From: DASQHW01 sp038209365
Lineage (GTDB): Bacteria; Actinomycetota; Acidimicrobiia; IMCC26256; PALSA-610
Direction: 5' to 3'
Assembly (NCBI GenBank): GCA_038209365.1
Contig: JBBQXS010000011.1
Coordinates: 1 to 64,000, forward strand
DNA: 64,000 nt
Part shown: positions 31,093 to 38,801 of the stretch, piece after piece
Numbering within the stretch: position 1 is the first letter of the stretch
How the letters are laid out: every line of letters starts with the position of its first letter
Translations under genes and position numbers: made by a program
The notes under the pieces: model-generated
What the model was told of the DNA's origin: nothing
The model's input: only the letters and a program-made list of their open reading frames with translations
The model's database searches: none

Positions 31093-33096
31093 CTAGCCGG
31101 CTCGCCGCTCGTGGCGGCGCTGCTCGAGGAAGTCGACGAGGACGTAATCACCGAGGGTCTCCGGGGTCGTGTAGAAGGCACGACCGCGGTTCATGCGCAT
31201 CATCCGCTCGACGAACTCCCGCAGATAGAAGTTGTCCTCGAGCATGAAGGTGTTGATGCGGATGCCGTCCTTGGTGCAACGCTGCACCTCGCGCAACGTC
31301 ATCTCGATCGTGCGGGGGTCGGGCGGGTAGTCGAAGAACGGCTCGCCGTTGTCGAGGATGTGGGCCGTCGGCTCGCCGTCGGTGATCATGATGATCTGCT
31401 TGCGACCGGTCTGGCGGCCGAGCATGGAACGGGCCATCAGCAACGCGTGCTGCATGTTCGTGCCCCACTCGAAGTCCCACGTCGCTTCCGGGAGCCGCTC
31501 GGGCTTCACTTCGCGCGCGACCCGACCGAAGCTGACCATGCCCAGGTAGTCACGCGGGAACTGCGAGCTGATCAGCGCATGCAGCGCCATTGCCACCTTC
31601 TTCGCCGCGAGGAACCGGCCCCGCATCTCCATGGAGAGCGAGACGTCGAGCATGAGGACTGTCGCGCTGCGCGTCACCTGCTCGGTGCGCTCGATCTCGA
31701 AGTCCTCGGGCTTGATCGCGACGGGAGTTCCCGCGCCCTGGCGCGTGATCGCGTTCTTGAGTGTGCGGCCGACGTCGAGGTGGAACGGGTCGCCGAACTC
31801 GTAGGGTTTGTGCTCGTCCGCGCGCTCGTGACCGAAGCCGGAGCGCTCGATCTCGTGCTTGCCGGCACGGTCCTGCAGCAGACGCTTGAACAGGTCACCG
31901 AGCGCGCGCTGACCGATCCGGCGGATGCCCTTGGGCGTCAGCTCCATCCGGCCCTCGCGCTGTTCGATGAGGCCGGCCTCCTCGAGCTCCTTGGCGATCT
32001 TCGCGAGCTGTTGCAGCGAGCGGGCCGCATCCTCGCCGAGCAGGTCGCGCACCTTGTCGAGGTCGACCTCCGCGAGCGGACCCGGGCTCGTCGCGTTGCG
32101 CATCAGGTTCTCGAGCGCATCGATGTCACCCAGCTCGTCGAGCAGTCCGCTCATCCCTTCGAGCGGCAGCGGCTGGTCGCCGCGAAAGCGCATCTGCTGG
32201 CCCCAGCCCATCTGCGGGAACGCGTTGCGCAGGTTCTGGCCGAGCTGGTCGACCTGCCAGCGAAGGTCCATGTCGTCGAGCAGTGAGTTTGCGAGCTCCT
32301 GGAGCTGCGCGCGTTGCTCGGGCGTCATCGAGTTCAGCAGCTGCTGCATCTGCGCCATCGAACGCGCCATCTGCTCGAGGAGCTCGTCGAGCGTCTGCGG
32401 ATTCTCCGGGAAGAAGTCGCCGAAGCGGTTCATGAACCCCTCGAAGTCGGGCTCCTCGCCGCGCTCGCGCTGTTCGAGCATGTGGTTGAGCTCGGCCAGC
32501 ATGTCCTTCATGCGCTGAAGCTGCTCGGGCGACATCTGCGACATGCCCTGTTGCAGCTGGTTGAACATCGAGTCGAGCAGCTGCTTCTTCAGCTCCTCCA
32601 TGAGCTCCTCGAAGTGCTGGCGCGCGTTGTCGTCCATCCAGTCGTACTGCTGCAGTTCGCTCACGCGGCCGGCGAGATCGGGCGGCAGCTGCTCGAGCTG
32701 GTCGCGGCGTTGCTGCGCGAGCTCGTCCAGCAACTCCTCGCGGCGCTTGTCACCGGATTGTTCCGCCTCGTCGAGGCGGCGCTCGATGCCGGCGCGCTCC
32801 TCGTCGACGATCTCGTCGAGCCGGCGGGCGATGTCCTCGTAGACACCGCCGAGGTCGTAGCGGTCGAGCTGGTCGCGCCGGCGTTCGCGCAGCTTCTCCA
32901 GCATCTCGCGCATGCCCTGCACGTCGCGGCCCTGCCGGTCGCGAAAACCTTGCTGCATCATCCGGCGCAACGCGGCATTGAGGTCGCCGTGGTAGAGCAG
33001 GTCGTCGGTCATCTCCTCGAGCAGCGCGTCGGCATCGAGATCGAAGCCGACCTGGGTGCCGTCCCAGCGGGAGTACTGGAAGCGAGAAGAGGACAT
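31093..33096 (-). CDS. VWA-domain protein, partner of MoxR ATPase
   Basis: 667 aa. A long charged helical region (~100-330, rich in Gln/Glu/Met) precedes a C-terminal VWA domain (~470-660) with an intact MIDAS motif (LMLDVSLSMEMRG) and IIMITDGEPTAH. Such proteins pair with MoxR-type AAA+ ATPases to insert metals or remodel complexes. The MoxR gene (34394-35794) is on the same strand but separated by an opposite-strand glucosidase gene. The ATG at 33096 follows TACGGT (33104-33109, minus strand) with 7 nt between, so it is probably transcribed alone and leaderless. Confidence 0.88.
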   Translation of the reverse strand: MSSSRFQYSRWDGTQVGFDLDADALLEEMTDDLLYHGDLNAALRRMMQQGFRDRQGRDVQGMREMLEKLRERRRDQLDRYDLGGVYEDIARRLDEIVDEERAGIERRLDEAEQSGDKRREELLDELAQQRRDQLEQLPPDLAGRVSELQQYDWMDDNARQHFEELMEELKKQLLDSMFNQLQQGMSQMSPEQLQRMKDMLAELNHMLEQRERGEEPDFEGFMNRFGDFFPENPQTLDELLEQMARSMAQMQQLLNSMTPEQRAQLQELANSLLDDMDLRWQVDQLGQNLRNAFPQMGWGQQMRFRGDQPLPLEGMSGLLDELGDIDALENLMRNATSPGPLAEVDLDKVRDLLGEDAARSLQQLAKIAKELEEAGLIEQREGRMELTPKGIRRIGQRALGDLFKRLLQDRAGKHEIERSGFGHERADEHKPYEFGDPFHLDVGRTLKNAITRQGAGTPVAIKPEDFEIERTEQVTRSATVLMLDVSLSMEMRGRFLAAKKVAMALHALISSQFPRDYLGMVSFGRVAREVKPERLPEATWDFEWGTNMQHALLMARSMLGRQTGRKQIIMITDGEPTAHILDNGEPFFDYPPDPRTIEMTLREVQRCTKDGIRINTFMLEDNFYLREFVERMMRMNRGRAFYTTPETLGDYVLVDFLEQRRHERRAG

Positions 33097-33103
33097 GGGG
33101 TTT

Positions 33104-33109
33104 ACCGTA
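33104..33109 (-). promoter_or_regulatory. Probable -10 box (TACGGT) of the VWA gene
   Basis: TACGGT on the minus strand ends 7 nt before the ATG at 33096, leaderless spacing. Confidence 0.4.
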
Positions 33110-33114
33110 CTCCC

Positions 33115-33214
33115 GTGCGGACGCAGCGGAGCCAGGGATGGCGCAGCGAGGGAGCCATGTGAAAGTGCGGACGCAGCGGAGCCAGGGATGGCGCAGCGAG
33201 GGAGTCATGTGAAC
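33115..33214 (+). repeat. 50-bp tandem duplication (two copies) at the GH1 start
   Basis: Copy 1 is 33115-33164 and copy 2 is 33165-33214; 48 of 50 bases match. Each copy contains GAGGGAG followed by a GTG codon, so the ribosome site and start region of the glucosidase gene were duplicated. Copy 1 GTG (33159) opens a short reading frame that ends on the GTG of copy 2. Confidence 0.85.
33159..33212 (+). CDS. Putative 17-aa upstream peptide coupled to the GH1 gene
   Basis: GTG at 33159 has the duplicated GAGGGAG site and reads MKVRTQRSQGWRSEGVM before TGA at 33210-33212. That stop overlaps the GTG start of the GH1 gene (33209-33211), giving the classic ATGTGA coupling layout. It arose from the 50-bp duplication. 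Whether it is translated is untested. Confidence 0.35.
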   Translation: MKVRTQRSQGWRSEGVM

Positions 33215-34354
33215 GTGAAGAAGCAGGACTTCTGGTGGGGCACGGGTGCGTCGTCGACGCAGGCCGAGGGCGCGGCGCCCGCGAGCGACTGGTACGCGAT
33301 GGAGCGGGCGGGCCGCGTGCCGCCGTCGGGTGACGGCAACGGGTTTGCGTCCCGCTACGCCGAGGACTTCGCGCTGTACGCGCAGTACGGGCTCACCCAT
33401 CACCGCCTGTCGATCGAGTGGGCGCGCATCGAGCCCGAGGAGGGCAGGCGCGACGACGCCGCGGTCGAGCACTACGTGTCGGTGCTGACCGCAGCACGTG
33501 ACGCCGGAGTGTCGCCGTGGGTGTGCCTCCATCACTTCACGTTGCCGGGGTGGTTCACGGAGATGGGCGAGGGCGGCTTCGTCGACGATCGGGCTCGCTC
33601 GTACTACTGGGCGCGCCATGTGGCGTTCTGTGCAGAGACCTTCGGTGACCTGGTGTTCGGCTGGAAGCCGGTCAACGAGCCGGGCGCGTACGCGGCGATC
33701 TACTTCCAAAGAGCGCGGCGGTTCGACGTGCTGGGGGCAACGCTGCTCGCCCAACGTGATGCATGGCGCGAGCTTCGGAGCGGCGGCAAGCCGGTCGCGA
33801 CGATTCACAATCTTTCGCCGATCTTCGGCTCGTCCCCGAAAGCGGAGGCGATGATCTGGGACGTGTGGATGCGGGCCGATCGCGACGGCGTGCTCGCGTT
33901 GCCGGGAAGGGCCGACAGAGAGGTGCCCGACCTCCGCGAGGCGTGCGATCTCGTGGGCTTCTCGTATTACAGCGCGATCGGCATCGGGGAGGAGGGCGGG
34001 ATCGTGCCGTACCCGCCGGGTGCGCGTGTCGGGCCGATGGGGTACGCGCCGTGGAGCGAAGGGCTCGGCCTGGTCTTGCGCCGGTTGCACGACGAGCTGC
34101 CGGGTCGTCCGTTGCTGGTCTGTGAGCACGGTGTCGGCACCGATGACGACGAGTGGCGCAGTGACGTGCTGCGCGACTCCTTCGCGATCGTCGAAGAAGC
34201 GATCGGCGACGGCATCGACGTGCGCGGCTTCTTCCACTGGACCGGCGTCGACAATTACGAGTGGAACCACGGCTTCGACGTGCAGTTCGGCTGCTTCACG
34301 CGTGCGCGAGAGCCTCGTGGCAGCGCCGAGCTGTTACGGGAACACGCCACATGA
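33209..34354 (+). CDS. GH1 family beta-glucosidase-like enzyme
   Basis: 381 aa from GTG at 33209, with GAGGGAG 4-5 nt upstream. It starts with FWWGTGASSTQAEGA, typical of GH1. The acid/base Glu lies in WKPVNEPGAYA and the nucleophile Glu in LLVCEHGVGTDDD (a variant of TENG). The C-terminal VDNYEWNHGFDVQFG is the aglycone-site motif. It is shorter than the usual ~450 aa. It has no signal peptide, so it should act on imported beta-glycosides in the cytoplasm. It sits alone on the plus strand between VWA and MoxR genes. Confidence 0.85.
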   Translation: MNVKKQDFWWGTGASSTQAEGAAPASDWYAMERAGRVPPSGDGNGFASRYAEDFALYAQYGLTHHRLSIEWARIEPEEGRRDDAAVEHYVSVLTAARDAGVSPWVCLHHFTLPGWFTEMGEGGFVDDRARSYYWARHVAFCAETFGDLVFGWKPVNEPGAYAAIYFQRARRFDVLGATLLAQRDAWRELRSGGKPVATIHNLSPIFGSSPKAEAMIWDVWMRADRDGVLALPGRADREVPDLREACDLVGFSYYSAIGIGEEGGIVPYPPGARVGPMGYAPWSEGLGLVLRRLHDELPGRPLLVCEHGVGTDDDEWRSDVLRDSFAIVEEAIGDGIDVRGFFHWTGVDNYEWNHGFDVQFGCFTRAREPRGSAELLREHAT

Positions 34355-34393
34355 CCACGACGAACGACCCCCGGCGCAAGGGACGGTGACCCG

Positions 34394-35794
34394 TCAGCCG
34401 CGGCCGCGATAGGTGGCGCGCCCTCCGACGGCGTCCTTGTTGAGGCGCTTCGTCAGGTGCAAGCCCTCGAGGACGAACTCGATGCCACTCGCGATCCCTG
34501 CCGGTGACTCACCGACACCCAGGTCTGCGAGCACCGCCGGCATCCCATCGAGCTTGGCGAGCAGGTCGCGGTATTCCGCGGCCGGCACGTCCTCGCCGGT
34601 GTGCACCAGCGAACCGTCCTCGAACGACGCGACGATCGGGCCGAGTCGCTCGGGCCGCACACGCGCCCGGAACACCTCGAGCGAGGCCGCCTTGAGGATC
34701 CGCTCGAGGACCTGATTCTCGCGGCCGTCGTCGAGCGTTTCGATCTCGATCTTGCCGGAGGTCGACGCCGCGAGCGCGTCCAGGTCCGAGACGCGCGGCA
34801 CGACCTCGCGCTCGCCGTGCACCAGCGCGCGCCGCGCCGCGTTCGCGACAAGCGTTTCGTAGTTCGTGATCGACAGCCGCGCCGACACGCCGGAACGCTG
34901 GTTGACGTGCGGTGACCGGCGCGCGAGCTGCGAGATCTCGGCGACGATCTCGGTCATGAATTTCGGCACGCTCACTTGGAGGCCTTCGGCCTTCAGCGCG
35001 CGTGCTTCCTGGTCGATGATGGCCATCTCGAGCTCGGTGTCGAGCGGGTAGTGGGTGCGGATCTGTGAGCCGAACCGGTCCTTGAGCGGCGTGATGATGC
35101 GCCCCCGGTTGGTGTAGTCCTCCGGGTTGGCCGATGCGAGCAGCAAGACGTCCAGGGGCAGCCGGATCTTGTAGCCACGAATCTGCACGTCGCGCTCCTC
35201 GAGCACGTTCAAGAGTCCGACCTGGATGCGCTCGGCGAGGTCGGGGAGCTCGTTGATCGCGAAGATGCCGCGGTTCGTGCGAGGCACCAGGCCGTAGTGG
35301 ATGGTGAGCTCGTCCGACAGGTAGCGGCCCTCCGCGACCTTGATCGGGTCGACCTCGCCGATGAGGTCCGCGATCGAGGTGTCGGGAGTCGCGAGCTTCT
35401 CGCCGAAGCGACGGTCCCGGGGTACCCACTCGATCGGCGTCTCGTCGCCGCGCTCGGCAACGAGATGACGGGAATGGCTCGACACCGGATGGTACGGGTC
35501 GTCGTTGATCTCGCTGCCGGCGACGATCGGCATCCACTCGTCGAGCAAGTTGACCAGCTCGCGAATGATGCGGGTCTTCGCCTGGCCGCGTTCGCCGAGG
35601 AAGATGATGTCGTGGCCTGCGAGCAACGCGTTCGCGAGCTGCGGCAGCACCGTGTCGTCGAAGCCGACGACACCGTCGACGAGCGGCCGGTCCTCGGCGA
35701 GCGCGCGCACGGCGTTCGCTCGGATCTCTTCTTTGACCGGACGCGACTCCCAACCGCTTGCGCGCAGGTCTCCGAGTGTGGCAGGTCGGCTCAT
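34394..35794 (-). CDS. MoxR-type AAA+ ATPase
   Basis: 466 aa from the ATG at 35794 (MSRPATLGDL). Walker A is FLGERGQAKTRII, Walker B is IFAINELPDLAE, and sensor regions follow in LLLASANPEDYTNRGRI and TPLKDRFGSQIRTHYP. This belongs to the MoxR/ChlI-like group that works with VWA proteins as a chaperone. Its probable partner is the VWA gene at 31093-33096. The TATGCT -10 box at 35803-35808 is 8 nt from the ATG, predicting a leaderless mRNA that shares its promoter region with the divergent GH2 gene. Confidence 0.88.
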   Translation of the reverse strand: MSRPATLGDLRASGWESRPVKEEIRANAVRALAEDRPLVDGVVGFDDTVLPQLANALLAGHDIIFLGERGQAKTRIIRELVNLLDEWMPIVAGSEINDDPYHPVSSHSRHLVAERGDETPIEWVPRDRRFGEKLATPDTSIADLIGEVDPIKVAEGRYLSDELTIHYGLVPRTNRGIFAINELPDLAERIQVGLLNVLEERDVQIRGYKIRLPLDVLLLASANPEDYTNRGRIITPLKDRFGSQIRTHYPLDTELEMAIIDQEARALKAEGLQVSVPKFMTEIVAEISQLARRSPHVNQRSGVSARLSITNYETLVANAARRALVHGEREVVPRVSDLDALAASTSGKIEIETLDDGRENQVLERILKAASLEVFRARVRPERLGPIVASFEDGSLVHTGEDVPAAEYRDLLAKLDGMPAVLADLGVGESPAGIASGIEFVLEGLHLTKRLNKDAVGGRATYRGRG

Positions 35795-35802
35795 GGGTTC
35801 GG

Positions 35803-35812
35803 AGCATACGCT
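35803..35812. promoter_or_regulatory. Overlapping divergent -10 boxes (moxR / GH2)
   Basis: AGCATACGCT contains TATGCT on the minus strand (35803-35808), 8 nt before the MoxR ATG, and TACGCT on the plus strand (35807-35812), 9 nt before the GH2 GTG. The two boxes share two bases, so the promoters should exclude each other. Confidence 0.55.
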
Positions 35813-35821
35813 GAGGTCTCG

Positions 35822-37900
35822 GTGCGCAAACACTCGCCCTCACCGGTCGACCTGTCGGGTACATGGCACGCCCACACGGCCGATCCCGAGCTCGTCCGGA
35901 CCTTCGCCGCAATGGAGCTGGTCAGCGAGTCCTGGGAGAACGTGCGCGTACCACACCATTGGCGCGCCGAACCGGGGTTCGCGCACAGCGACGGGCCCGT
36001 GCTCTACCGCAAGCAGTTCAGGTGCGCGACAGCGTCGAGTGGACGCCGAGCGTTCCTGGAGCTCGACGGCGTCCTGTACTACGGCGATGTATGGCTCGAC
36101 GGCGAGTACCTCGGCGCGACCGAGGGGTCGTTCGTGAAACATGCGTTCGAGGTGTCCGACGCATTGCGCGCTCGTGACGAGCACATGCTCGCCATCGAGG
36201 TCGCGTGCCCGCCGCAGCGGGATCGGGGCGCCAAGCGGACGATCACCGGCCCGTACTGGCAGTCGCCCCTGCTCGACCCCGAACTGAATCCCGGAGGAAT
36301 ATGGCGACCCGTTCGTGTCGTCGAGTGCGGGCCGGTTCGCATCGCGCGCGCACGCGCCATTTGCGTCGAGGCATCGCTCGAGCAGGGGCGCGTCGCGTGC
36401 CACCTGACGCTTGACGCGGGCAGCCGCGTCTGCGAGGCGCGCCTGCGGGCAGAGCTGCGCGGCCCGGACGGCGCCATGATCCTCGACGCCACGCGAGATG
36501 CGACGCTGGCGACAGGCACGAACGAGCTCTCGTGGACGCTGAGCGTCGACGCTCCGCCCCGCTGGTGGCCGCGGGCGCTCGGGCCCCAACCGTTGTGCAC
36601 GCTGGAGCTCACCGTCGAGGTCGACGGCGCTCCGAGCGACGCTCGGACGTTCCGCACGGCCTTTCGGGAGGTGCGGAGCCGCGACTGGCAGTTCTTCGTC
36701 AACGGCGAACGGATGTTTCTCAAAGGCGCGTGTTACGGACCGACGTGTGCCCTCCCCGGGGACGTGGACGAGTCGGTCGTGCGCGGCGACGTCGACCTTG
36801 CCGTCGACGCAAACCTGGATTTCCTCCGGGTACATGCGCACGTCGCTGCCGACGCGCTGTACGACGCGGCCGACGAAGCCGGGCTGCTCCTCTGGCAGGA
36901 CTTCCCGATGCAGGGGGGCTACGCGCGCGGCGTTCGGAAGCAGGCGGCCCGCCAGGCGCGCGCCATGGTCGATCTCCTGGGCCACCGGCCGAGTGTTTTC
37001 CTGTGGTGTGCCCACGACGCGCCGCTCGGCGACGACACGCCCACGCGACTGGTCGTCAGTGCGACCGCGCCCACTTGGGGCAAGGAGGTCCTCGACCGTT
37101 CCGTGGCGCGCGCGATCGCGCGGTGTGATCCGAGCCGGCCGGTGTTGCGCCACTCCGGGGCCGGGGACGACACGCACCTGTGGTTCGGCTGGTTGCACGG
37201 CGACGTTGCCGGCCTCGCGCCCGCCATTCGCGCGTTGCCCCGGCTCGGGCGGTTCGTGTCGATGTTCGGCGCGCAATCGGTTCCCCATACCACGGAGTGG
37301 ATGCATCCGGAACGGTGGCCGGACCTCGACTGGGATGATCTCGTTGCACACCACGGCATGCAGCGCACCGCGTTCGCCGCGCATGTACCGTCCGACGATG
37401 TGAAGTCGTTCGACGAATGGCGCGACGCGACGCAGGCGTATCACGCCGCGCTCCTCCAGCTGCAGATCGAGGACCTTCGCCGCTGCAAGGGCTCTCCGAC
37501 CGGCGGCTTTGCCGTATTCGCGTTCGCCGACACGGCACCGACGATCGGCTTCGGTGTCCTCGATCACGCACGCGTCCCCAAGCGCGCCTACGTCGCGCTT
37601 CGCGACGCGTGCCGGCCCGTCCTGCCGATGGTCGACCCCCGCACCGGCCGGGTGCACGTCGCGAACGACGGGCGCGTCGGGCTTCCGGGCGCCGATGTCG
37701 AGGTCGTCGTCGACGGTCGCGCGCGCCGATGGCACGGGGACGTCGACGCCGACGCGCTCGCCTACATCGGCCGGGTCGAGCTCGGCGATGCGATCGATGT
37801 CGAGGCAGTGCTGACGCATCCCTCGGTCGGGCGGGTCGTCAACCGCTCGCCGCTCCTCATCCTCGAAGCAGGAAGGGGGCGTGTGTGGGCGAGCATGTGA
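35822..37900 (+). CDS. GH2-family protein lacking both catalytic glutamates
   Basis: 692 aa from GTG at 35822. The jelly-roll sugar-binding (LDGVLYYGDVWLDGEYLG), immunoglobulin-like and TIM-barrel (FFVNGERMFLKGACYG) regions of GH2 beta-galactosidase/mannosidase enzymes are all present. The acid/base segment, normally NE(P), reads WCAHDAP (Asp399-Ala400). The nucleophile segment, normally SEFG, reads VSMFGAQSVP (Met481). Hydrolysis by the usual mechanism is therefore unlikely. It may bind glycans or regulate. There is no signal peptide. It diverges from moxR. Confidence 0.82.
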   Translation: MRKHSPSPVDLSGTWHAHTADPELVRTFAAMELVSESWENVRVPHHWRAEPGFAHSDGPVLYRKQFRCATASSGRRAFLELDGVLYYGDVWLDGEYLGATEGSFVKHAFEVSDALRARDEHMLAIEVACPPQRDRGAKRTITGPYWQSPLLDPELNPGGIWRPVRVVECGPVRIARARAICVEASLEQGRVACHLTLDAGSRVCEARLRAELRGPDGAMILDATRDATLATGTNELSWTLSVDAPPRWWPRALGPQPLCTLELTVEVDGAPSDARTFRTAFREVRSRDWQFFVNGERMFLKGACYGPTCALPGDVDESVVRGDVDLAVDANLDFLRVHAHVAADALYDAADEAGLLLWQDFPMQGGYARGVRKQAARQARAMVDLLGHRPSVFLWCAHDAPLGDDTPTRLVVSATAPTWGKEVLDRSVARAIARCDPSRPVLRHSGAGDDTHLWFGWLHGDVAGLAPAIRALPRLGRFVSMFGAQSVPHTTEWMHPERWPDLDWDDLVAHHGMQRTAFAAHVPSDDVKSFDEWRDATQAYHAALLQLQIEDLRRCKGSPTGGFAVFAFADTAPTIGFGVLDHARVPKRAYVALRDACRPVLPMVDPRTGRVHVANDGRVGLPGADVEVVVDGRARRWHGDVDADALAYIGRVELGDAIDVEAVLTHPSVGRVVNRSPLLILEAGRGRVWASM

Positions 37901-37976
37901 ACTGCTGCACGATTCGCCGAGCGTTCGCGGGCGAAGCCTAGAGTCCCGATTCACAAGGTCACGAAGCGGGAGAACG

Positions 37977-38801
37977 ATGGCGACGACGACCACGCCGCCG
38001 GCCGAGCCGTCAGCTCGGCCGCCGGCCAGCGCACGAGAGGGACCCCGGCCCATCCGGCGTACGCGGCCTGGTGGTCCGTTGCCGGTGCGCTTCTACCGCA
38101 GTGCCGTCGGCAAGAAGTGGGTGATGGCGATCACCGGCGTCATCCTCATGTCGTTCGTGCTCGTGCACCTGATCGGCAACATCAAATTGTTCTTGTCGAA
38201 GGAGGAGATCAACCTCTACGGCGAGGCACTGCGCGACATGCCGGGTCATCTGCTGCCGCGCACGTGGCTGCTGTGGGGATTCCGTGCGGGGTTGATCGCC
38301 GCGTTCTTCTTCCACGTCCACGCCGCATATGGGCTCACGCGGATCAATTGGGCGGCGCGGCCCGACCGCTACAAGTCCAAGCGCGACTACGTGGCTGCCG
38401 ACTTCGCGTCGCGCACGATGCGTTGGACCGGGATCATCGTCGGTCTGTACCTCATCTTCCACCTCACCGACCTGACGTGGGGCTCCGCCAACCCCGAGTT
38501 CGTGCGCGGCGACCCGTACAACAACCTGGTGTACAGCCTGCAGCGCCCGGTCGTCGCGATTGCATACGCCGCCGCGAACATCGCGCTGGGTATCCACCTG
38601 TACCACGGCGGTTGGTCGATGTTCCAGACGATGGGCATCAACAACCAACGGTTCAATGCGGCGCGGCGCGCGTTCGCGATCGGCTTCGCGAGCTTCATCG
38701 CCCTGGGCAACCTGAGCTTCCCGATCGCCGTGCAGACGCACGCGGTCGACCTGAAGTGTCCACACACCATCCCGACGACCGCACCTTGCAAGAAGGCATG
38801 A
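37977..38801 (+). CDS. sdhC: Succinate dehydrogenase cytochrome b subunit
   Basis: 274 aa, ATG with GGGAG 4 nt upstream. About five membrane helices with histidine ligands in FVLVHLIGNIKLF, HVHAAYGL and GIHLYHGGWSMFQ fit the single-subunit, di-haem b558 type of anchor. The first ~50 residues are a Pro/Ala-rich cytoplasmic tail. It passes electrons between SdhB and quinone. sdhA overlaps its stop by ATGA; sdhB follows. This is the first gene of the operon. Confidence 0.92.
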   Translation: MATTTTPPAEPSARPPASAREGPRPIRRTRPGGPLPVRFYRSAVGKKWVMAITGVILMSFVLVHLIGNIKLFLSKEEINLYGEALRDMPGHLLPRTWLLWGFRAGLIAAFFFHVHAAYGLTRINWAARPDRYKSKRDYVAADFASRTMRWTGIIVGLYLIFHLTDLTWGSANPEFVRGDPYNNLVYSLQRPVVAIAYAAANIALGIHLYHGGWSMFQTMGINNQRFNAARRAFAIGFASFIALGNLSFPIAVQTHAVDLKCPHTIPTTAPCKKA

